From an uncultured Eggerthellaceae bacterium (GTDB lineage: Bacteria; Actinomycetota; Coriobacteriia; Coriobacteriales; Eggerthellaceae), in NCBI GenBank assembly GCA_910589125.1, contig CAJURX010000017.1:1-18116 (forward strand): 18,116 nucleotides of DNA, in the 5' to 3' direction. Each line of letters opens with the position of its first letter. The stretch's first letter is position 1. The notes under the pieces were generated by a model. That model saw nothing but the letters and a program-made list of their open reading frames with translations, had not been told where the DNA came from and did not search any database. Position numbers and translations under genes: made by a program. This document shows, piece by piece, positions 13,810 through 18,116 of the stretch.

Positions 13810-16328
13810 TGTGGCAGCTGCAGCTCCTGCGCCAGGTGCTTCCCGGTCACGCTCGCGGGGTTCGCGGCGATGCTCTCCGGCGTGCCCTCGGCTACGATGC
13901 GTCCGCCCGCGTCTCCACCGCCCGGTCCCAGGTCGATCACGTAGTCCGCGTTCGCGATCATGTCCAGGTCATGTTCGATGACCACGACAGTGGCACCCTT
14001 GTCCACGAGCCGCTGCAGCACGCCCAAGAGCACTTCCACGTCGTGCGGATGCAGTCCGATGGTCGGTTCGTCGAACACGAAGAGCGCACCCGTCTGCTGC
14101 TTGTGCATCTGTCCTGCCAGCTTCAGGCGCTGGGCCTCGCCGCCTGAGAGCGCCGGCGTCGCCTCATTCAATGTGAGGTACCCAAGGCCGATCTCGGAGA
14201 GGGTCTCCAGCTTCGCCATCACCTTCGGCATGCTGTCTGCGCGCAGGAGCAGCTCATCTATCGTGAGCGCGAGCATCTCAGGGAGCGAGAGCTCGTCACC
14301 GTCGCTGAGGGGCATGCGTACCTGATATGCCACGTCGGCGTAGCGCGATCCTTGGCATTCTGGGCAAGGGATATCCACATCGGGCAGGAACTGCACGTCA
14401 AGGGATATCTGGCCGGTGCCGTCGCACGTGGGGCAGCGCAGGCTGCCGGTGTTGTATGAGAAGGCACCCGCCTTGAGACCGCGCTCCTTCGCTGCGGGGA
14501 GCTTGGCGAACAAGCGCCGGAGGTCATCTAGCACGCCGGAATACGTGGCGATCGTGGAGCGCACGTTCGCGCCGATGGGGGATGCGTCTATGAGGTGGAC
14601 GCGCGTGATGTCGCATGCGTCCAGGCGCTTGATGTGGCGAGGTGGCTTGCGGCCCTCGAAGGCGGCTTCGAGGGCGGGTACCAAGCTCTCCAAGACGAGC
14701 GTGGTCTTGCCTGATCCGGATACGCCGGTGATGGCGGTCAGCCGCTCTTCGGGGATGGCCACCGAGAGCGCCTTCACGGTGTGGATCGGGTCGATCTCGA
14801 GCGTGAGGGTGCCGCTCTCGAAGAGATGCACCTCATTCGCGCGCTCTCGCACCTGCACACGCTGCTTGCCCGAGAGGTAGGGTCCGATCCGGGAATCCGG
14901 GTCCTTCTCTATCTGGGAGACCGTGCCCTGTGCGATCACGCGGCCGCCGTTCGCGCCCGAGCCGGGGCCGATCTCTATCACCTGGTCCGCTTCGCGCAGC
15001 ACGCGCACGTCGTGGTCCACCACGACGATGGAGTTCCCGTCAGACAGCAGGTCGTCCATCACGCCGAGGAGCCCATCGACATTGGAGGGGTGCAGCCCGA
15101 TGGAGGGCTCATCCAGCACATAGAGGACGCCCGTCGTGCGGCTTCGCACGGCGCGGGCCAGCTGAACGCGCTGGCGCTCTCCGTTCGAGAGCGTGGAGCT
15201 TGCGCGATCGAGGCTGAGGTACCCCAGTCCCAGCTGCTGGAGGCGCTGCATCGGCTCGCGCATCTCCGCGATGATGGCCTCTGCCATCGGCTGCATGTCC
15301 TTCGGCAGGCTGGATGGCACGGATGACGCCCATTGTGCGAGCGCATCGAGCGTGAGCGCGGTGGCATCTGCGAGGTTCTTGCCGTCGAGCAGGCTCGCAC
15401 GTGCCTTCGCTGAGAGCCGCGTGCCATGGCAGTCGGGGCAGCTGCCCTCTTTCAGGAACTTCGCGATGCGCGCAAGGCCCTTGTCGTCCTTCACCTTCGC
15501 GAGCGCATTCTTCACGGTGTTCACGGCGCTGTAGTAGGTGAAGTCCAGCTCCGTGGCGTGATCCTTGTTCTTGGGGACGTAGAGGATGTGCCGCTTCTCC
15601 ATCGGTCCGTGCAGCACGATCTGCTGCTCCTCGGGCGTGAGATCGCGGTAGGGGACGTCGGTGCGAACGCCCATCTCCTTGGCGACCTGGGGCATGAGCG
15701 ACCACATGAGGTTGCGCCATGGAGCCACGGCGCCCTCCTCGAGGGTGAGCGTATCGTCTGCGATGAGCGTGTCCTCGTCCACGTCGCGCACGACGCCCGT
15801 GCCGCTGCATGTGGGGCAGGCGCCAGCGCCGTTGAAGGCGAGCTCCTCTGCACTGGGGCCGTAGAAGCATGCGTTGCAGGTGGGGCAGGTGAGCGGCTTA
15901 TCCGCGGCGATGCTCAGGCTGGGCGGGACGTGATGGCCGTTGGGACACAGGTGGCTGCCCAGGCGTGAGAACATGAGGCGCAGGTAGCTCAAGAGCTCGG
16001 TGGAGGTGCCGAAGGTGGAATGGACGCCGGGGATGCCCGGTCGTTGGCGCAGGGCGATGGCGGCGGGGACGTGGAGGACCTCATCGACCTGGGCGCGCGT
16101 GGTCTGGCTGATGCGTCGGCGCGTGTAAGTGGAGAGCGCTTCCAGGTAGCGGCGGCTGCCTTCGGCGTAGAGGATGCCCAGCGCGAGCGAGCTCTTGCCT
16201 GAGCCGGAGACGCCCGCGATGCCGACCAGCTGGTGCAGGGGCACGTCCACGCTGATATCCTTGAGATTATGGACCCGCGCGCCGCGCACTTCGATGGCCT
16301 GCGGCTCCTTGGAACGCTCTGCTGTCAT
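13752..16328 (-). CDS. UvrA paralogue lacking the UvrB-binding domain (UvrA2/DrrC-like)
   Basis: A tandem ABC ATPase of the excinuclease A family, 858 residues against about 940-980 for canonical UvrA. First half: Walker A GVSGSGKS at 39-46, signature LSNGERQRVQLARA, Walker B LYVLDEPSIGLHP. Second half: GVSGSGKTT, LSGGEAQRLKLAGQM, LFVFDEPTIGLHP. Three zinc modules remain: CPTC-x-x-C/CPTCSGTG (148-177), CPDCHGTR and CPTCDGTG/CPECQGSR. Between STFGTSTELLSYLRLMFSRLG (104-124) and the first zinc module only about 25 residues are left, where UvrA has the roughly 150-residue UvrB-binding and insertion domains. Such forms occur as UvrA2 and as self-resistance proteins for DNA-binding drugs. AGGAGG five bases before ATG 16328 fixes the start. 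The C terminus extends about 20 residues past the usual TGKHLAQEL end, antisense to the Ltp gene. It is divergent from guaA. Confidence 0.92.
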   Translation of the reverse strand: MTAERSKEPQAIEVRGARVHNLKDISVDVPLHQLVGIAGVSGSGKSSLALGILYAEGSRRYLEALSTYTRRRISQTTRAQVDEVLHVPAAIALRQRPGIPGVHSTFGTSTELLSYLRLMFSRLGSHLCPNGHHVPPSLSIAADKPLTCPTCNACFYGPSAEELAFNGAGACPTCSGTGVVRDVDEDTLIADDTLTLEEGAVAPWRNLMWSLMPQVAKEMGVRTDVPYRDLTPEEQQIVLHGPMEKRHILYVPKNKDHATELDFTYYSAVNTVKNALAKVKDDKGLARIAKFLKEGSCPDCHGTRLSAKARASLLDGKNLADATALTLDALAQWASSVPSSLPKDMQPMAEAIIAEMREPMQRLQQLGLGYLSLDRASSTLSNGERQRVQLARAVRSRTTGVLYVLDEPSIGLHPSNVDGLLGVMDDLLSDGNSIVVVDHDVRVLREADQVIEIGPGSGANGGRVIAQGTVSQIEKDPDSRIGPYLSGKQRVQVRERANEVHLFESGTLTLEIDPIHTVKALSVAIPEERLTAITGVSGSGKTTLVLESLVPALEAAFEGRKPPRHIKRLDACDITRVHLIDASPIGANVRSTIATYSGVLDDLRRLFAKLPAAKERGLKAGAFSYNTGSLRCPTCDGTGQISLDVQFLPDVDIPCPECQGSRYADVAYQVRMPLSDGDELSLPEMLALTIDELLLRADSMPKVMAKLETLSEIGLGYLTLNEATPALSGGEAQRLKLAGQMHKQQTGALFVFDEPTIGLHPHDVEVLLGVLQRLVDKGATVVVIEHDLDMIANADYVIDLGPGGGDAGGRIVAEGTPESIAANPASVTGKHLAQELQLPHHIPMAATPASACSCVNPS

Positions 16329-16383
16329 GCGCACCTCCTCGTTCGCCTCCCAAGATACTCCATTCGGGGTGGCATCCACTCGC

Positions 16384-16389
16384 TATAAT
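16384..16389 (+). promoter_or_regulatory. -10 element of the guaA promoter
   Basis: A perfect TATAAT lies 37 bases before the guaA start. No good -35 is visible 16-18 bases upstream (CATTCG at 16361-16366 is the best placed). Start of transcription near 16396 gives a leader of about 30 bases, too short for a guanine riboswitch, so control must act at initiation if at all. The divergent uvrA-like gene starts 55 bases away, so the two genes share this small control region. Confidence 0.6.
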
Positions 16390-16426
16390 CTCTTCCAATG
16401 AACCCATGCGCGAAAGGATCCTATTC

Positions 16427-18046
16427 ATGACCGCTCAATCCGCTTCAGGCCAGCTGGTCCTCGTCGTTGATTTCGGTGCCCAATACGGTCAGCTGATCGC
16501 TCGGCGCGTACGCGACCTCGGGGTCTATTCGGAGATCGTGCCGTGCGACATGCCTGCGGAGGAGATGAGCGCGCTGGTCCCGGCGGCCATCATCTTGTCT
16601 GGCGGCCCGGCGAGCGTCTATGCGGAGGATGCGCCTTCGATCGATCCTGGAGTGCTGGATCTGGGCGTGCCGGTGCTCGGCTTCTGCTATGGGCAGCAGA
16701 TCATGGCGAAGACGCTGGGGGGCACCGTGTCCCACACGGATAAGGGCGAATACGGGGCGGCGCCGCTCGAGCGCCTGGATGGTGCGTGCGGGAGCGCGCA
16801 GGTCCCGGAGAGCATGCTCTTCGCGGGGACGCCGTGCGAGCAGACGGTGTGGATGAGCCATCGCGATGCGGTGAGCCAGGTGCCGGAGGGCTTCGTGGTG
16901 ACGTCGCGCACCGACGTGTGCCCGGTGGCTTCCATGGAGTGCTCGGAGCGGCGGCTCTATGCCACGCAGTTCCATCCGGAGGTGCGGCATACGCCCTATG
17001 GCGATCAGATGCTGTCGAACTTCCTGTTCGAGATATGCGGATTGGAGCGAACGTGGACGATGGATTCCATCATCGAGGACTCCGTGGCTGCCATCCGCGA
17101 GCAGGTGGGGGAGAGCCGCGTGATCTTGGGGCTCTCGGGCGGCGTGGATTCGAGCGTGGTGGCGGCGCTCTGCGCGAAGGCCATCGGCGACCAGTTGACG
17201 TGCGTGTTCGTGAACCACGGGCTCTTGCGCCAAGATGAGCCCGAGGAAGTCGAAGAGGTGTTCACGAAGCAGTTCGACGTGGATTTCGTGCATGTGCATG
17301 CCGAGGATCGCTATGCGGGCCTGTTGGCGGGCGTGACGGATCCTGAGGCGAAGCGGCGCATCATCGGCGAACAGTTCTGGAAGGAGTTCTTCGCGGTGGC
17401 GGAGGACCTGGCAGAGGATGGGCGTCCGGTGCAGTATCTGGCGCAGGGGACCATCTACCCGGACATCATCGAGAGCGGTGCGCGCAAGACCGGTGGGAAG
17501 GCATCCACCATCAAGAGCCATCACAATCTGATCCCGTTCCCTGACGGGGTGCATTTCGACCTGATCGAGCCGTTGGACCATTTCTTCAAGGATGAGGTGC
17601 GGGCGCTGGGGACGGCGCTCGGGTTGCCGGACCATATCGTGCATAGGCAGCCGTTCCCGGGGCCGGGGCTGGCCATCCGCATCATCGGCGAGGTGACGCC
17701 GGAGAAGCTCACCATGCTGAAGGGTGCAGATGCCATCGTGCGCGAAGAGCTGGATGCATACAACGAGGCGCAGTTCGAGGAGCGTGGCGAGCGTCCGGTG
17801 TGGCAGTACTTCGCCGTGCTGCCCGACGTGAAGAGCGTCGGCGTGATGGGGGACGAGCGCACCTACCAGCGCCCGATCATCTTGCGCGCTGTTGAGTCAT
17901 CAGACGCGATGACGGCCGACTGGGCGAAGTTGCCCTGCGAGCTGTTGGGGCGCGTGAGCTCGCGCATCGTGGCGGAGGTGCCCGGCATCAACCGCGTGGC
18001 GTACGACATCACGTCCAAGCCGCCGGCGACTATTGAGTGGGAATAG
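16427..18046 (+). CDS. guaA: GMP synthase (glutamine-hydrolysing)
   Basis: Converts XMP, glutamine and ATP to GMP, the last step of guanine nucleotide synthesis. The 539-residue protein has all three parts. The class I glutamine amidotransferase has Cys87 in GFCYGQQ plus His183 and Glu185 in QFHPEVRHT. The ATP pyrophosphatase has P-loop LSGGVDSSVV at 236-245. The C-terminal dimerisation domain runs from about 425 and ends in YDITSKPPATIEWE, the invariant end of the family. I choose ATG 16427, with AAAGGA at 16413-16418 eight bases upstream, over ATG 16406, which has no binding site and would add seven non-conserved residues. It appears monocistronic. The very 3' end is the known insertion target of guaA-type genomic islands, and the sequence after the stop turns AT-rich. 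Confidence 0.98.
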   Translation: MTAQSASGQLVLVVDFGAQYGQLIARRVRDLGVYSEIVPCDMPAEEMSALVPAAIILSGGPASVYAEDAPSIDPGVLDLGVPVLGFCYGQQIMAKTLGGTVSHTDKGEYGAAPLERLDGACGSAQVPESMLFAGTPCEQTVWMSHRDAVSQVPEGFVVTSRTDVCPVASMECSERRLYATQFHPEVRHTPYGDQMLSNFLFEICGLERTWTMDSIIEDSVAAIREQVGESRVILGLSGGVDSSVVAALCAKAIGDQLTCVFVNHGLLRQDEPEEVEEVFTKQFDVDFVHVHAEDRYAGLLAGVTDPEAKRRIIGEQFWKEFFAVAEDLAEDGRPVQYLAQGTIYPDIIESGARKTGGKASTIKSHHNLIPFPDGVHFDLIEPLDHFFKDEVRALGTALGLPDHIVHRQPFPGPGLAIRIIGEVTPEKLTMLKGADAIVREELDAYNEAQFEERGERPVWQYFAVLPDVKSVGVMGDERTYQRPIILRAVESSDAMTADWAKLPCELLGRVSSRIVAEVPGINRVAYDITSKPPATIEWE

Positions 18047-18116
18047 GTTTGTGGCTTTGACCTGGGGTTTCTTGATTCTTTATTCCTGTTGATTCGAGAG
18101 TAATTTAGTTGAACCC
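18047..18116. other. AT-rich sequence after guaA, content unresolved
   Basis: The last 70 bases contain 28 G or C (40 percent), well below the GC-rich coding DNA that precedes them. Runs such as TTTCTTGATTCTTTATTCC break abruptly from the guaA composition. No hairpin terminator for guaA is visible and no gene can be read in this short piece. It may be an ordinary intergenic region or the left edge of an inserted element. Confidence 0.5.

Noticed and set aside
16445..17644. Antisense frame of 399 codons opposite guaA
   Set aside because: A shadow of a universally conserved gene, with the same Arg/His-rich content and no start signals.
1..18116. CRISPR arrays, tRNA or rRNA genes, insertion sequences, phage genes
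   Set aside because: No regularly spaced repeats, cloverleaf structures, transposase or integrase motifs were seen on either strand. Defence-related ideas rest only on the Ltp domain and the guaA edge.

Overview
The window is a GC-rich chromosomal segment with strong AGGAGG-type ribosome binding sites and small Gly/Ala-rich membrane-anchored proteins. Its gene content (rplJ-rplL, guaA, an AcnA-type aconitase, an Ltp-domain protein and a BaeRF-family protein) points to a Gram-positive, probably actinobacterial host. Coriobacteriia (Collinsella/Olsenella/Atopobium-like) is my best guess. That placement is inference from composition and protein families, not from a marker comparison.

Layout. 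1-201: leader and promoter. 202-4607: rightward operon of a HEAT-like helical protein, an NAD-type isocitrate dehydrogenase and aconitase A, closed by a 10-bp-stem terminator. Together the two enzymes convert citrate to 2-oxoglutarate; citrate synthase is not in the window. 4704-6671: an unrecognised three-pass membrane protein with a large exported C-terminal part. 6672-7040: promoter and L10-type autoregulatory leader. 7041-8032: rplJ and rplL (ribosomal stalk). 8033-8286: terminators, including a perfect 28-bp palindrome. 8287-9507 (minus): a BaeRF3-like protein related to archaeo-eukaryotic release factor 1. 9641-12086 (minus): a zinc-type ArsR/SmtB sensor followed by a P1B-2 Zn/Cd/Pb ATPase, with a 36-bp palindromic operator at 12107-12142. 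12281-13809 (plus): a 10-codon mini-ORF coupled to a tyrosine phosphatase, followed directly by a membrane-anchored Ltp-repeat protein. 13752-16328 (minus): a UvrA paralogue lacking the UvrB-binding domain, whose 3' end overlaps the Ltp gene. 16427-18046: guaA. 18047-18116: an AT-rich tail just after guaA.

Most of the window is core-type housekeeping and metal-resistance DNA. I see no CRISPR array, tRNA, rRNA or transposase. The less ordinary items are the mini-ORF/phosphatase/Ltp cassette, the BaeRF gene convergent with the stalk genes, the HEAT protein heading a TCA operon, the UvrB-independent UvrA, and the composition break after guaA, whose 3' end is a known genomic-island target. None of these is proof of a new system; they are the places to look first.
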